NCBI RefSeq assembly: GCF_001905145.1
Contig: NZ_LWLB01000004.1
Span: 62,001-126,000 of the forward strand
Length of the DNA: 64,000 bases
Reading direction: 5' to 3'
Origin: Nocardiopsis sp. TSRI0078
Lineage (GTDB): Bacteria; Actinomycetota; Actinomycetes; Streptosporangiales; Streptosporangiaceae
Part shown: in pieces, positions 1 through 12,290 of the stretch
Layout of the letters: the number at the start of each line of letters is the position of its first letter
Numbering within the stretch: position 1 is the stretch's first letter
Program-made: the position numbers and the translations under genes
The notes under the pieces: model-generated
Seen by the model: only the letters and a program-made list of their open reading frames with translations
Told to the model about the DNA's origin: nothing
Database searches by the model: none

Positions 1-861
1 CGACACGTTCTTGAGGTCGATGACGGTCTTGCCCAGCCGGGAACTGGCGAAGCGGACGAGTTCGACGGTGTCGCGGACCGGCGGCTCGTCGGCGATGAGC
101 TGGTTGGCCGCCTCGATGCGGAACTTGGGCTTGGAGGTGCGGGCCGGGGCGCCGCGGCGCAGCCAGGCCAGCTCCTTGCGCATGAGGTTCTGGCGGCGCT
201 CCTCGGCGGCGGCCGCCTGGCGCTCGCGCTCGGCCTTGGCCAGGACGTAGGCGGCGTAGCCGCCCTCGTAGCGCTCGACGGCTCCGCGTCCGACCTCCCA
301 GGTGCGGGTGGTGACGGCGTCCAGGAACCAGCGGTCGTGGGTGACGACCACGAGCGACTCCGGTCGGCCGCGCAGGTGCTCGGCGAGCCAGGCGATGCCC
401 TCGATGTCGAGGTGGTTGGTGGGCTCGTCCAGGACGATGAGGTCGTGGTCGTCGACCAGGAGCCTGGCCAGGGCGGAGCGGCGGCGCTCCCCGCCGGAGA
501 GGCCGCTCATGGCGGTGTCCAGCTCCCAGCCGCCGAGGAGGCCGCGCAGGATGTCGCGGATGCGGGCGTCGCCCGCCCACTCGTGCTCGGCGCGGTCGCC
601 CAGGACGAACTCCCCGACCGTGGTGTCGGGGAAGGTGTCGCGCTGGTGCAGGAAGCCGATGCGCAGTCCGCGGTTGTGCACGACCCGCCCGGAGTCGGGC
701 TCGGTGATGCCGGAGAGCACGGAGATCAGCGTGGACTTGCCGCCGCCGTTGCGGCCGACCACGCCGATGCGTTCACCCTCCTCCACGCCGAGCGACACCT
801 TGTCGAGGAGCACGAGCGGCCCGTAGGCCAGGGACACGTCCTGAAGATTGACCAGATTCAT
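1..861 (-). CDS. ABC-F family ATPase (partial, C-terminal part outside window)
   Basis: This is the N-terminal 287 residues of an ABC-F protein; the reading frame runs off the left edge. The sequence begins MNLVNLQDVSLAYGP and shows Walker A GRNGGGKST, signature LSGGERRR, and Walker B followed by the ABC-F hallmark LDEPTNHLD. The Arg/Gln/Glu-rich linker AKAERERQAAAAEERRQ follows. ABC-F proteins have no membrane domain; they act on the ribosome in translation control or antibiotic protection. In actinomycetes this gene usually sits directly behind ispE. Here a transketolase pair and a small ORF have been inserted between them. The ATG at 859-861 is the first codon of the recognisable domain. 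Confidence 0.93.
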   Translation of the reverse strand, partial: MNLVNLQDVSLAYGPLVLLDKVSLGVEEGERIGVVGRNGGGKSTLISVLSGITEPDSGRVVHNRGLRIGFLHQRDTFPDTTVGEFVLGDRAEHEWAGDARIRDILRGLLGGWELDTAMSGLSGGERRRSALARLLVDDHDLIVLDEPTNHLDIEGIAWLAEHLRGRPESLVVVTHDRWFLDAVTTRTWEVGRGAVERYEGGYAAYVLAKAERERQAAAAEERRQNLMRKELAWLRRGAPARTSKPKFRIEAANQLIADEPPVRDTVELVRFASSRLGKTVIDLKNVS

Positions 862-919
862 CAGTACCCATTGTGGCGGTAGTGCCGCGGTGCACGGACC
901 GCCTCCCCCGCCGCCCGGG

Positions 920-1111
920 TCAGGGCTGCGGCAGCCGGGCGAGCGTCTCGGCGTACCGGTCGGCCTGCGCGTCGGTGCGGGCGTACATGGCGGGGCTGTC
1001 CGCGCCCTTCGGGGTGAGCCTCCAGATCGCGCCCCGCCCGTGCTCTCCGGGCGCCATGCGGGCGAACCGGACGTCGGGGTGGCGCGCCGCGGGGTCCTGC
1101 CGGTCGGTCAT
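920..1111 (-). CDS. small hypothetical protein, 63 aa
   Basis: The product begins MTDRQDPAARHPDVRF and is basic and soluble, with no membrane segment or known motif. Codon third positions are almost all G or C, which supports a real gene. ATG at 1111 is chosen; an in-frame GTG at 1120 is an alternative. It lies between the ABC-F gene and the transketolase C-subunit gene, all on the minus strand. Function unknown. Confidence 0.55.
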   Translation of the reverse strand: MTDRQDPAARHPDVRFARMAPGEHGRGAIWRLTPKGADSPAMYARTDAQADRYAETLARLPQP

Positions 1112-1297
1112 GGGGATCACCGTAGCCGTTCGGCGCGGGGCACGGCGGCGAACGGCCTCCCCGCCGGGAAAGGCCCCGACGACCGGACGGAGCGGGCCGG
1201 GAGGGCTCCGTGACGTCCCGGTCCGCCAGGAGCCCGTCCAGCCGGCCCTTCCGGTGCGTCCTCCACCGCGGGACCACCCCGGTCCCCGCCCCGTGCA

Positions 1298-1344
1298 CGG
1301 GAGCCGACCGGGGCCGCACCACGCGGGGCCCCGGACGGCTCCCG
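1298..1344 (-). terminator. hairpin terminator after transketolase genes
   Basis: An inverted repeat with outer arms CGGGAGCCG (1298-1306) and CGGCTCCCG (1336-1344) and inner arms CCGGGG/CCCCGG lies 9 nt beyond the stop of the transketolase C-terminal subunit. There is no U-tract, as is common in high-GC actinomycetes. The rest of 1121-1352 shows no gene. Confidence 0.6.
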
Positions 1345-1352
1345 GCCCGCCC

Positions 1353-2258
1353 CTACACCAGGAAGAAGTCCCTGGCGGCCTTGGCGATCCCCTCCGTGTC
1401 CAGCCCGTGGACCCGCGCGTGCTGCGCCGGGGTCCCGTAGGCGCGCACCTCGCGGTCCCGGGCGACCCCCAGCCCCGACTGGCGGTGGCGCCGGTCGGCC
1501 AGCGCCTCGGCCACCTCGTGCGCGGAGGTCCCCCGCAGGTACGGCTCCACCACGAGCACGTCGGCGTTGCCCGCCGCCCCGGCCAGCGCGCTCAACCCCT
1601 CCCGGTCGAACGGGCGCACGGTGGCCGTGTAGGCGACGGTCACGTCCAGGTCCGAGGTCGCCTCCAGCACACGGTCCAGCATCGGTCCGACGGCCACCAC
1701 CACCCCGGCCGAGCGCGGCGAGCCCGTCCGCAGCACGCTGAGGCGCCCGCTGACGGGAAGCGGCGTCCGGTTGGCGGTCTCCGACAGCCGTACGTACACG
1801 CGGTCCTGCCCGGGGATCGCGGCGGCCAGGGCGTCGCGCACCTCGTCCGGGTGGCCGGGCGCGTACACCGTCCACCCCGGCAGGGTGTCCAGCAGGGCCA
1901 CGTCGCCGGGGGCCTGGTGCGTGCGCCCCGCGCCGGAGGCGTCGTAGGAGGCGCCGATGCTCACCAGGACGGCGCCGGCGTCCTGGTGGCCCAGGTCCAG
2001 CTTGACCTGCTCGAAGGGCCGCTCCACCAGGAACGGCGCGTAGCTGTGCACGATCGGCCGCATCCCGGTCAGGGCCAGCCCTCCGGCCACGCCGATCATG
2101 GCCTGTTCCCGGATGCCCACGTCGATCACGCGGCCCGGGTGGCGGGCGGCGGAGGCACGGAACATCCCCGCGGAGATGACGGCCAGCACGACGGCGACCC
2201 GCGGGTCCTCGTCCATGGCCTGGTTGACGGTGGCGGCGAAGGTCTCACGCATGTTCAT
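1353..2258 (-). CDS. transketolase, C-terminal subunit
   Basis: This 301-residue protein carries the pyrimidine-binding and C-terminal domains of transketolase. It begins MNMRETFAATVNQAMDEDP and contains DVGIREQAMIGVAGGLAL, which includes the Glu that activates thiamine diphosphate. A Rossmann-like C-terminal domain follows. Together with the upstream N-terminal subunit it should form a thiamine-diphosphate enzyme that moves two-carbon keto units between sugar phosphates or related substrates. Split transketolases of this kind occur in actinomycetes and in specialised metabolism, alongside a normal full-length enzyme. The start lies 11 nt after the upstream stop, so the two genes are co-transcribed. 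The ATG at 2258 begins the conserved region and has GGAG-like bases upstream. Confidence 0.88.
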   Translation of the reverse strand: MNMRETFAATVNQAMDEDPRVAVVLAVISAGMFRASAARHPGRVIDVGIREQAMIGVAGGLALTGMRPIVHSYAPFLVERPFEQVKLDLGHQDAGAVLVSIGASYDASGAGRTHQAPGDVALLDTLPGWTVYAPGHPDEVRDALAAAIPGQDRVYVRLSETANRTPLPVSGRLSVLRTGSPRSAGVVVAVGPMLDRVLEATSDLDVTVAYTATVRPFDREGLSALAGAAGNADVLVVEPYLRGTSAHEVAEALADRRHRQSGLGVARDREVRAYGTPAQHARVHGLDTEGIAKAARDFFLV

Positions 2259-2269
2259 CGGTGGGTCTC

Positions 2270-2974
2270 CTAGGGGCGGACGCGGGCGACGACGGCCAGC
2301 GGCCGTCCGGTGTGGGGACGGGTGAGGGCCCCGTACAGGGCGTCGTGGTCGCGTCCGGACACCTCGCGGGCCTCCCAGCCCTCGACTCCGAAGCGCCTGC
2401 CGATCCCGCCGGGCCACCCGTGGCCGGAGGAGGCGTTGTCCACGACGACGGCGGTGAGGTTGTCCGTGCCGAGGCGGCCGGCGACCGCGATGGCCTCGTG
2501 GTTGCTGCCCTCGTCGAGCTCGCCGTCGCCGAGGAGCACCACCACGCGGGGCTCGTCGCCGTCGGCCCGGCGGATCCGCCGGGCCCGCAGGCCCAGCGCC
2601 GTGCCCAGGCCCAGGGGCAGCCCGTGCCCGAGGGACCCGCTGCCGATCTCCGCGCCGGGCACGAGGACCCGGTCGGGGTGGTGGCCGAGCGGCGAGTCGA
2701 AGGCGGCCCAGCCGCGCAGGGTGGGCACGTCCAGGAAGCCCCTGGCCGCGAGCACGGCGTAGAAGGCGGCGGGTCCGTGTCCCTTGGAGAGCAGGAAGCG
2801 GTCGCGGGCGGGGTCCTCCGCGGTGTCGGGGGCGACGGCCAGCACGCGGTCGTAGAGCACCCACAGCACGTCGAGCGTGGAGTGGGCGGCCCCGCTGTGC
2901 TTCTCGTCACCCTCCATGAGTCCGATGAGGGCGGGAAGGTCGGCGTAGCGCGAGAGGGCGGCTGCTGTGGTCAT
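2270..2974 (-). CDS. transketolase, N-terminal subunit
   Basis: This 234-residue thiamine-diphosphate pyrophosphate-binding subunit contains LSKGHGPAAFYAVLA, GSLGHGLPLGLG and the cofactor motif VVLLGDGELDEGSNHEA (GDG-x-N type). It pairs with the following gene to make one enzyme. The ATG at 2974 is preferred over a TTG further upstream at 2995, because a MerR-type promoter whose -10 ends at 2981 would start transcription at or within one base of this ATG, giving a leaderless mRNA. The substrate is unknown. The regulated promoter suggests an inducible role, not housekeeping pentose phosphate metabolism. Confidence 0.88.
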   Translation of the reverse strand: MTTAAALSRYADLPALIGLMEGDEKHSGAAHSTLDVLWVLYDRVLAVAPDTAEDPARDRFLLSKGHGPAAFYAVLAARGFLDVPTLRGWAAFDSPLGHHPDRVLVPGAEIGSGSLGHGLPLGLGTALGLRARRIRRADGDEPRVVVLLGDGELDEGSNHEAIAVAGRLGTDNLTAVVVDNASSGHGWPGGIGRRFGVEGWEAREVSGRDHDALYGALTRPHTGRPLAVVARVRP

Positions 2975-2980
2975 GCACCC

Positions 2981-3011
2981 AGTGTTCGACCTCAATAAAA
3001 GTTGAGGTCAA
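2981..3011 (-). promoter_or_regulatory. MerR/SoxR-type promoter with dyad operator in a 19-bp spacer
   Basis: On the minus strand a -35 TTGACC (3011-3006) and a -10 AACACT (2986-2981) are separated by 19 bp, longer than the optimal 17. The spacer is filled by the perfect dyad GACCTCAA-N6-TTGAGGTC (2988-3009). An overlong spacer with a central dyad is the hallmark of MerR-family activation, and the half-site CCTCAA/TTGAGG resembles SoxR-like boxes. The predicted start point is about 6-7 nt downstream, at the ATG of the transketolase N-subunit. No MerR gene lies next to it in this window, so the regulator must be encoded elsewhere. Confidence 0.72.
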
Positions 3012-3056
3012 TGGGCGCGGACACCCGCACCGCGGAAGAACCCGGGGTGATCTATC

Positions 3057-4088
3057 TCACAGGACGGTGGCCCCGGGGACGTCCCCGTACGCCGACACGA
3101 CCTGCTCGCACAGCCCGCTGCCCTCCAGCTCGGCCACCACGGCGGCCTCGCGCTCGGCCACGACCGCCTCGTCCTCGTCCCCGCCGCCGACCAGGAACGC
3201 GCAGGTCGGCCCCGACCCCGACACCAGGGCGCCCAGGGCGCCCGCGCCACTGCCCGCCTTGAGGGTGCGCTCCAGCTCCGGCAGCAGCGACAGCGCCGCC
3301 TCCTGCAGGTCGTTGGTCAGCGCGGCCCCCAGCGCGGCCGGATCGCCGCCGGCGAGCGCGTCGGCCAGCGCCGGGTCCAGCCGGGGCTCGGGGGCGTCCG
3401 GGCGGATGCGGTCGTACTCGGCGAACACCCCGGCCGTGGACAGCCCGTGCGGTGAGAGCGCGAAGACCCAGCGCAGACGCCCCGGAGCGGCCAGCGGACG
3501 CAGGATCTCCCCGCGCCCCATACCCACCGCGGTGGCTCCCATCAGCGCGAAGGGCACGTCGCTGCCCAGGTCGGCCGCGTACCCGGACAGGGTCTCGGGG
3601 GACAGCCCGCAGCCCCACATGCGGTCGCAGGCCAGCAGGGCGGCCGCGGCGTCCGCGCTCCCCCCGGCCATGCCCCCCGCCACCGGGATGTGCTTGTCGA
3701 GGTGGACCGTGACCGGGAAGCCCCGGCCGGTCCGCTCCGCCAGCAGGGCCACGGCGCGCGCGGCCAGGTTGGAGTCGTCCAGGGGCACACGGGCCAGGTG
3801 GGACCCCAGGCCGCCGCCCGCGGTCAGTCCGGCGAGGACGGGCTCCCCGGAGGGGGCGCCCGGAGCCGCGCCGGCGGCGCGCCCCGCCCCCTCGGACGCG
3901 GATTCTCCGGCACCGGAGGGGCTCTGCCGACGCGGCGGGGCCTCCGTGACGGTAACCTCGTCGAACAACGAGACGGCGTGGAACACGTTGACGAGGTCGT
4001 GGAACCCGTCCTCACGTCCGGGCCCCACCGCCAACTGGAGGTTCACCTTCGCGGGGACCCGCACGGTTACGGTGGTATCAACGGTCAC
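3057..4088 (-). CDS. ispE: 4-diphosphocytidyl-2-C-methyl-D-erythritol kinase
   Basis: IspE is a GHMP kinase that phosphorylates CDP-methylerythritol in the non-mevalonate isoprenoid pathway. The 343-residue protein begins MTVDTTVTVRVPAKVNLQL. It has the glycine-rich ATP loop PVAGGMAGGSADAAAALLA (about residues 134-152) and the C-terminal GHMP motif LVSGSGPTCAFLV. It is somewhat longer than usual because of a Gly/Ala/Ser-rich insert between about residues 52 and 95, a region of low complexity that probably forms a surface loop. It is the first gene of the minus-strand cluster and lies divergent from the kinase gene at 4354. Confidence 0.95.
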   Translation of the reverse strand: MTVDTTVTVRVPAKVNLQLAVGPGREDGFHDLVNVFHAVSLFDEVTVTEAPPRRQSPSGAGESASEGAGRAAGAAPGAPSGEPVLAGLTAGGGLGSHLARVPLDDSNLAARAVALLAERTGRGFPVTVHLDKHIPVAGGMAGGSADAAAALLACDRMWGCGLSPETLSGYAADLGSDVPFALMGATAVGMGRGEILRPLAAPGRLRWVFALSPHGLSTAGVFAEYDRIRPDAPEPRLDPALADALAGGDPAALGAALTNDLQEAALSLLPELERTLKAGSGAGALGALVSGSGPTCAFLVGGGDEDEAVVAEREAAVVAELEGSGLCEQVVSAYGDVPGATVL

Positions 4089-4353
4089 GAGTCCCCAATC
4101 GTAAAGGAACCCCCACCTTGCGTGAACACCTACCCCGCCGGGGGCGCCGGTGTGTTCACCACTCCTTACCAGCGCGGACCCCGTCGCCGGAGGGAATCGG
4201 GAACCACGACCGCGATCCGGGGATCGTTACCACTGTCATGTCAGTCACCGCCCGCCCCCAGAAGGGCCCAATCAGGCCTGTGAATGGGAAACCGGGCACA
4301 AACACCGCTACCTTGGGGCAAGGCGGAGTTTGGACACCGTCGGGGAGGGTCGC

Positions 4354-6303
<1,950 letters not shown>

Positions 6304-6313
6304 GCCCCGACGC

Positions 6314-6360
6314 GGACGGGCCCGGCACACCCGCCGAGGCGTCGTGTGCCGGGCCCGTCC
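6314..6360. terminator. bidirectional terminator between kinase and guaA
   Basis: A perfect 17-bp inverted repeat has arms at 6314-6330 and 6344-6360 (core GGGCCCGGCACAC) and a 13-nt loop. It sits between two convergent genes, 11 nt after the kinase stop and 17 nt from the guaA stop. Confidence 0.88.
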
Positions 6361-6376
6361 CAGGCCTCGGGGAGTC

Positions 6377-7957
6377 CTACTCCCACTCGATGGTGCCCGG
6401 GGGCTTGCTGGTCACGTCCAGCGTCACCCGGTTGATCTCGCGCACCTCGTTGGTGATCCGGTTGGAGATCCTGGCCAGCACGTCGTAGGGCACGCGCGAC
6501 CAGTCGGCGGTCATCGCGTCCTCGCTGCTGACCGGGCGCAGCACCACGGGGTGGCCGTAGGTGCGGCCGTCGCCCTGCACACCCACCGAGCGCACGTCGG
6601 CGAGCAGCACCACCGGGCACTGCCAGATGGAGCGGTCCAGCCCGGCGCGGGTCAGCTCCTCGCGGGCGATCGCGTCGGCCTCGCGCAGGATCTCCAGGCG
6701 CTCGCGGGTCACCTCGCCGATGATGCGGATGCCCAGCCCCGGGCCGGGGAACGGCTGGCGCCACACCATCTCGGGGGGCAGGCCCAGCTCCTCGCCGACC
6801 TTGCGCACCTCGTCCTTGAACAGCTCGCGCAGCGGCTCCACCAGCGTGAACTGCAGGTCCTCGGGCAGGCCGCCCACGTTGTGGTGCGACTTGATGTTGG
6901 CGGTGCCGGTGCCGCCGCCGGACTCCACCACGTCCGGGTACAGGGTGCCCTGCACCAGGAACTCGACCTCGGCTCCGGCCTCGCCGCTCTCGGTGACGAC
7001 CTCGCGGGCCGCCTGCTCGAAGACGCGGATGAACTCGCGGCCGATGATCTTGCGCTTCTCCTCGGGGTCGGTGACGCCCGACAGCGCGGACAGGAACCGC
7101 TCCTCGGCGTCCACGACCTTGAGCCTGGCCCCGGTGATCGCGACGAAGTCCTTCTCCACCTGCTCGGCCTCGCCCTTGCGCAGCAGGCCGTGGTCCACGA
7201 ACACGCAGGTCAGCTGGTCGCCGACGGCGCGCTGCACCAGGGCGCCGGCCACGGCGGAGTCCACGCCGCCGCTCAGCCCGCAGATGACGCGCTTGTCGCC
7301 GATCTGCTCGCGGATGCGCTCCAGCTGCTCCTCGACGATGTTGACCATCGTCCAGGTGGGACGGCACCCCGCGCCCTCGTACAGGAAGCGGCGCAGCACC
7401 TCCTGGCCGTGCTCGGTGTGCATGACCTCGGGGTGGAACTGGACGCCGAAGAGGCGTCGGTCGGTGTCCTCGAAGGCGGCGACCGGCGCGCCCGCGGTGC
7501 TGGCGGTCGTGGCGAACCCCTCGGGGGCGCCGACCACCGAGTCGCCGTGGGACATCCACACCTGCTGCTCGGCGGGCAGGCCGTCGAACAGCAGGGAGTC
7601 GGGGACCGCCGACAACTCGGTGCGGCCGAACTCGCTGAGGTCGGTCCTCTCCACGGTGCCGCCCAGGGCCCGGGTCATCGCCTGGAAGCCGTAGCAGATG
7701 CCGAAGGTGGGGACGCCGGTCTCGAACAGCTCGGGCCCCAGGTTCGGGGCGCCCTCGGCGTAGACCGACGACGGTCCGCCGGAGAGGATGACGGCCTTGG
7801 GTTTCTTGGCGAGCATCTCCTCGACGGGCATGGTCGAGGGCACGATCTCACTGTGCACGTGGCATTCACGGACGCGCCGTGCGATCAGCTGCGCGTACTG
7901 CGCGCCGAAGTCGACGACGAGAACGGTGTCGAACGTGCTCTCAGCACCAACGGACAC
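6377..7957 (-). CDS. guaA: GMP synthase (glutamine-hydrolysing)
   Basis: GuaA converts XMP to GMP using glutamine and ATP. The 526-residue protein shows the class I amidotransferase triad: Cys in FGICYGFQ, and His and Glu in VQFHPEV. The ATP-pyrophosphatase loop [14 protein letters not shown] follows, and the C-terminal dimerisation domain ends in PPGTIEWE, the typical GuaA tail. The start is GTG at 7957. Together with guaB and guaB3 at 38-41 kb it completes guanine nucleotide synthesis, although the genes are 30 kb apart. Confidence 0.97.
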   Translation of the reverse strand: MSVGAESTFDTVLVVDFGAQYAQLIARRVRECHVHSEIVPSTMPVEEMLAKKPKAVILSGGPSSVYAEGAPNLGPELFETGVPTFGICYGFQAMTRALGGTVERTDLSEFGRTELSAVPDSLLFDGLPAEQQVWMSHGDSVVGAPEGFATTASTAGAPVAAFEDTDRRLFGVQFHPEVMHTEHGQEVLRRFLYEGAGCRPTWTMVNIVEEQLERIREQIGDKRVICGLSGGVDSAVAGALVQRAVGDQLTCVFVDHGLLRKGEAEQVEKDFVAITGARLKVVDAEERFLSALSGVTDPEEKRKIIGREFIRVFEQAAREVVTESGEAGAEVEFLVQGTLYPDVVESGGGTGTANIKSHHNVGGLPEDLQFTLVEPLRELFKDEVRKVGEELGLPPEMVWRQPFPGPGLGIRIIGEVTRERLEILREADAIAREELTRAGLDRSIWQCPVVLLADVRSVGVQGDGRTYGHPVVLRPVSSEDAMTADWSRVPYDVLARISNRITNEVREINRVTLDVTSKPPGTIEWE

Positions 7958-8049
7958 GACGGAGGACCTTCCGCAGGAGTAAAGGGATGTCCGTCCAGTC
8001 TAGGGCGTCCGCCGTGTCCGGCGGGTCCCGCGGAGATGTGCGGTCCCGC

Positions 8050-9063
<1,014 letters not shown>

Positions 9064-9256
9064 CGTTCGCTTCCTGGGTGGGGTGCGCCCGCCGCCTCGC
9101 GGACGCTCCCCAGGATAGGCGCCCGCCGGGCGCACGCCGGGTGGGGACGCCACCGTGTCCGGCGGCCGCCGCCCGGCCCCGGCGCACCCCCTGCGCCGCA
9201 CCGGCCTCATACCCGGGTACGACGCGCCGCGGTCCGCGTGTTCCTATCGTGGGGGG

Positions 9257-10570
9257 ATGGCCTACCTGTCCGCGCGCACCCTCCTGGACCGCGCCACGCT
9301 CTGGGCCCGGGGCCACGTGCTCGCCGTGGACGCGGGCTGGGCCCTTCTCTGGTTCGCCCTGTCCGTGGTGTCCCATCCGGTGCCCGGCTTCCGTACCGCC
9401 GAGTCGTGGGCCCACCTCGCCCTGGCCGCCGCGTGCTGCACCGCGCTGGCGCTGCGCCGTACCAGGCCGCTCCCGGCCCTGGCCGCCCTGGCGGCACTGC
9501 TGTCGTGTCAGATCCTGTGGCTGGACCACCTCACGGCGGTGACGGCGATCAGCGCCCTGGTCGCCGCCTACACGGCACAGGCCGAGCTTCCCCGCACGTG
9601 GCGCGCCGCGGGCTTCGGCCTGCTCCTGGCCGGAGCGGCCTGGGCCGTTCTGTCCATTCCGCCGGAGGAGCTCTCCGCGGACCCGGAACCGCGCCTCAAC
9701 AGCGTCCTCTCGGCGTGGACGGCCGTCGCGCTGTTCTCCCTGCTCGGTACGTTCCGCCGGCGCAACCGCGAGGAGTTCGCCCGCGTCGTGGAGCACGCAC
9801 GGCTGCTGGAGACCCAGCGGGAGCAGGAAGTGCGTCTGGCCGCGCTCGACGAGCGGACCCGCATCGCCCGGGAGATGCACGACGTCCTCGCGCACTCGCT
9901 GAACGTCATCGTCGCCCAGGCCGACGGGGGCCGCTACGCCGCGCACGCCGACCCGGAGCGCGCGGTGGGCGCCCTGGCCACCATCGCGCAGGTGGGACGC
10001 GAGTCCGCGGCGGAGCTGCACCAGCTCCTGGGCGTCCTGCGCGACGGCGAGGACCGCGGGTCCGCCCCGGCCCCCGGCGTCGGCGACCTGCTCGGCCTCG
10101 TCGAGGAGTACCGCCGCGCCGGTCTGCGGATCCGCCTGGTCCAGCACGGGTCCCCGCCCGCCCCGCGCGACGGCCGTACCGGTCCGGGCACCCCGTCGAC
10201 CCTGCCGGCGACCGCGTCCCTGACGGTCTACCGCGTCGTGCAGGAGTCCCTCGCCAACGCGCTGAAGCACGCGGGAGCCGCCGCCGTACGGGTCGAACTC
10301 ACGTGGTCGCCCGGGCGGGTGGAGGTCGTCGTGGCCAACGCCGTCCGCGAGGCCGTGCCCGCGGTCTCCGGCGCGTCCGCGTCCCCGCCCGTGTTCCCCT
10401 CCCCCTCCACCGTCGAAGCGCCCCCGGACAGCGGTCGTCGGGGGCCCGGCCACGGTCTGGTCGGCATGCGCGAGCGCGTGGGCCTGCACGGCGGCACCCT
10501 GGAGGTCGGCGCCGACGGCGCGACCGGCACCTGGCGGGTGCGCGCGGTGGTCCCCTGGGAGGACGCGTGA
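9257..10570 (+). CDS. sensor histidine kinase, NarL/LiaS-type
   Basis: This 437-residue kinase has about five N-terminal membrane helices (residues ~20-165). A HisKA_3 dimerisation domain follows with the phospho-acceptor His208 in REMHDVLAHSLN, then an HATPase domain (N-box QESLANALKHA, G-box GHGLVGMRER). The periplasmic loops are very short, typical of intramembrane-sensing kinases that respond to cell-envelope antibiotics. The ATG at 9257 has GGGGGG just upstream. Its stop overlaps the response regulator GTG by 4 nt, so the pair is translationally coupled. The downstream ABC transporter suggests it senses a peptide antibiotic. Confidence 0.92.
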   Translation: MAYLSARTLLDRATLWARGHVLAVDAGWALLWFALSVVSHPVPGFRTAESWAHLALAAACCTALALRRTRPLPALAALAALLSCQILWLDHLTAVTAISALVAAYTAQAELPRTWRAAGFGLLLAGAAWAVLSIPPEELSADPEPRLNSVLSAWTAVALFSLLGTFRRRNREEFARVVEHARLLETQREQEVRLAALDERTRIAREMHDVLAHSLNVIVAQADGGRYAAHADPERAVGALATIAQVGRESAAELHQLLGVLRDGEDRGSAPAPGVGDLLGLVEEYRRAGLRIRLVQHGSPPAPRDGRTGPGTPSTLPATASLTVYRVVQESLANALKHAGAAAVRVELTWSPGRVEVVVANAVREAVPAVSGASASPPVFPSPSTVEAPPDSGRRGPGHGLVGMRERVGLHGGTLEVGADGATGTWRVRAVVPWEDA

Positions 10571-11262
10571 TCCGCGTGGGACTGGCCGACGACCAGGTGC
10601 TGTTCACGGCGGGCATGGCGATGGTCATCGACTCCCAGCCGGACCTGACCGTCGCCTGGCAGGCGGGTGACGGGGCGGAGGCCCTCACCCGTCAGCGCGC
10701 CGACCCCGTCGACGTCCTGCTCATGGACGTCCAGATGCCCGGCACGGACGGGTTGAGCGCCACGCGCACCCTCGTCTCCTCGGGAGCGGCCTGCCGCATC
10801 GTCATCCTCACCACCTTCGACACCGACGAGTACGTGGTCGAGGGCGTCGAGGCCGGGGCCGCGGGCTTCCTGCTCAAGAACACGCCGCCCGAGGAACTGC
10901 TGGAGGCCGTGCGCACGGTGCACCGCGGCGACTCGGTCGTCTCCGCCAGCTCCACGCGGAGGCTGCTCCAGCACGTGCGCCCGCTGCTCGGCGGCCCGTC
11001 CACCCCGTCGGCCCCGTTGGACAAGGGCACCCGCCGCGCCGTCGCGTCGCTGACCCCGCGCGAGCAGGAGGTCCTCGTCGCCGTGGCGCTCGGATACACG
11101 AACACGGAGATCTGCGAGCGCCTCGTGCTGTCCATGCCCACGGTGAAGACCCACGTCGGCCACGTCCTGGCCAAGACCGGCTCCCGTGACCGGGTCCAGG
11201 CGGTGCTGTTCGCGTTCCGCGCCGGGCTGGTCGACCGCGAGGACCTGCTCCGGGAGGCCTGA
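10567..11262 (+). CDS. response regulator, NarL/LuxR family
   Basis: This 231-residue regulator has a receiver domain with phospho-acceptor Asp54 in LLMDVQMPG and a C-terminal LuxR-type helix-turn-helix starting LTPREQEVLVAVALGYTN. It starts with GTG inside the stop region of its partner kinase (GTGA overlap). It probably activates the ABC exporter genes that begin 128 nt downstream. Confidence 0.94.
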   Translation: MIRVGLADDQVLFTAGMAMVIDSQPDLTVAWQAGDGAEALTRQRADPVDVLLMDVQMPGTDGLSATRTLVSSGAACRIVILTTFDTDEYVVEGVEAGAAGFLLKNTPPEELLEAVRTVHRGDSVVSASSTRRLLQHVRPLLGGPSTPSAPLDKGTRRAVASLTPREQEVLVAVALGYTNTEICERLVLSMPTVKTHVGHVLAKTGSRDRVQAVLFAFRAGLVDREDLLREA

Positions 11263-11390
11263 GCGGCCCGAACGGCCTGACGGACGCGCCGGGCACCGTC
11301 CTCCTACCGCGGCACGAGTGCGTTTCCCCTCCCCCGGCACGATGTCCTCCCCGGGTGCGGTCCCGGAGGCTCCTCGGTGGAAGGAGTTCC

Positions 11391-12290
11391 ATGGACGACA
11401 TCATCACCACGCACCACCTGACGAAGACCTACGGAACGCGCACGGTCGTCGACGACCTCGGCCTGCGGGTGCCGCGGGGCTGCGTGTACGGCTTCCTGGG
11501 CCCCAACGGTTCGGGCAAGACCACCACCATGAGGATGCTGCTGTCGCTGGCCCGGCCCAGCCGGGGCGAGATCACCGTCTTCGGGCAGCCGATGAACCGG
11601 GACACGCGCCCCCGCCTCCTACGGGAGATCGGCTCCCTCATCGAGGCGCCTCCCGGGTACCTCCACCTGACCGGCCGGGAGAACATGGCGATCGTCCAGC
11701 GGATGCTCGGGCTCAGCGACCGGCAGGTCTCCCGTGCGGTCGCCACCGTGCGCCTCCAGGAGCACATGGGCAAGCTCGTCCGCGCGTACTCGCTGGGGAT
11801 GAGGCAGCGCCTGGGCATCGCGATGGCCCTGGCCCGGGAGCCGCGCCTGCTCATCCTCGACGAGCCCACCAACGGCCTGGATCCCGCGGGCATCGAGGAG
11901 ATCCGCGAGCTGCTCGTGTCGCTGGCGGAGAACGGCATCACGGTCATGGTCTCCAGCCATCTGCTCGACGAGATCGACAGGATGGCGTCGGTGCTGGGCA
12001 TCCTCGGCCGGGGAAGGCTGATCTTCCAGGGAACACGGGCCGAGCTGTTCGACCGCAGCACTCCGGACCTGATCGTGGACACCCCCGAACCGGAGCGGGC
12101 CCTGGCCCTGGGCATCCCCGCCGTGCGCGTGGAGCGGGGCGTGCGCCTGTCCGGGTTCGGCGACGAGGACACGGCCGCGCTCGTGCGGCGGCTCGTCGGG
12201 GGCGACGTGCCGATCCACGGGGTGCGGCGTGTCCAGCAGTCCCTGGAGGAGGTCTTCATGGACCTCACCGGCCGCGGGGGATTGCTGTGA
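11391..12290 (+). CDS. ABC transporter ATP-binding protein, bacitracin/lantibiotic export type
   Basis: This 299-residue ABC ATPase has Walker A GPNGSGKTTT (37-46), signature YSLGMRQRLGIA, and Walker B LLILDEPTNGLDPAG. The C-terminal extension is typical of the BcrA/LanF group. The start ATG at 11391 follows GGAAGGAG. It is the first gene of a three-gene exporter behind a two-component system. The group confers self-protection or resistance to peptide antibiotics by removing them from the membrane. Confidence 0.92.
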   Translation: MDDIITTHHLTKTYGTRTVVDDLGLRVPRGCVYGFLGPNGSGKTTTMRMLLSLARPSRGEITVFGQPMNRDTRPRLLREIGSLIEAPPGYLHLTGRENMAIVQRMLGLSDRQVSRAVATVRLQEHMGKLVRAYSLGMRQRLGIAMALAREPRLLILDEPTNGLDPAGIEEIRELLVSLAENGITVMVSSHLLDEIDRMASVLGILGRGRLIFQGTRAELFDRSTPDLIVDTPEPERALALGIPAVRVERGVRLSGFGDEDTAALVRRLVGGDVPIHGVRRVQQSLEEVFMDLTGRGGLL

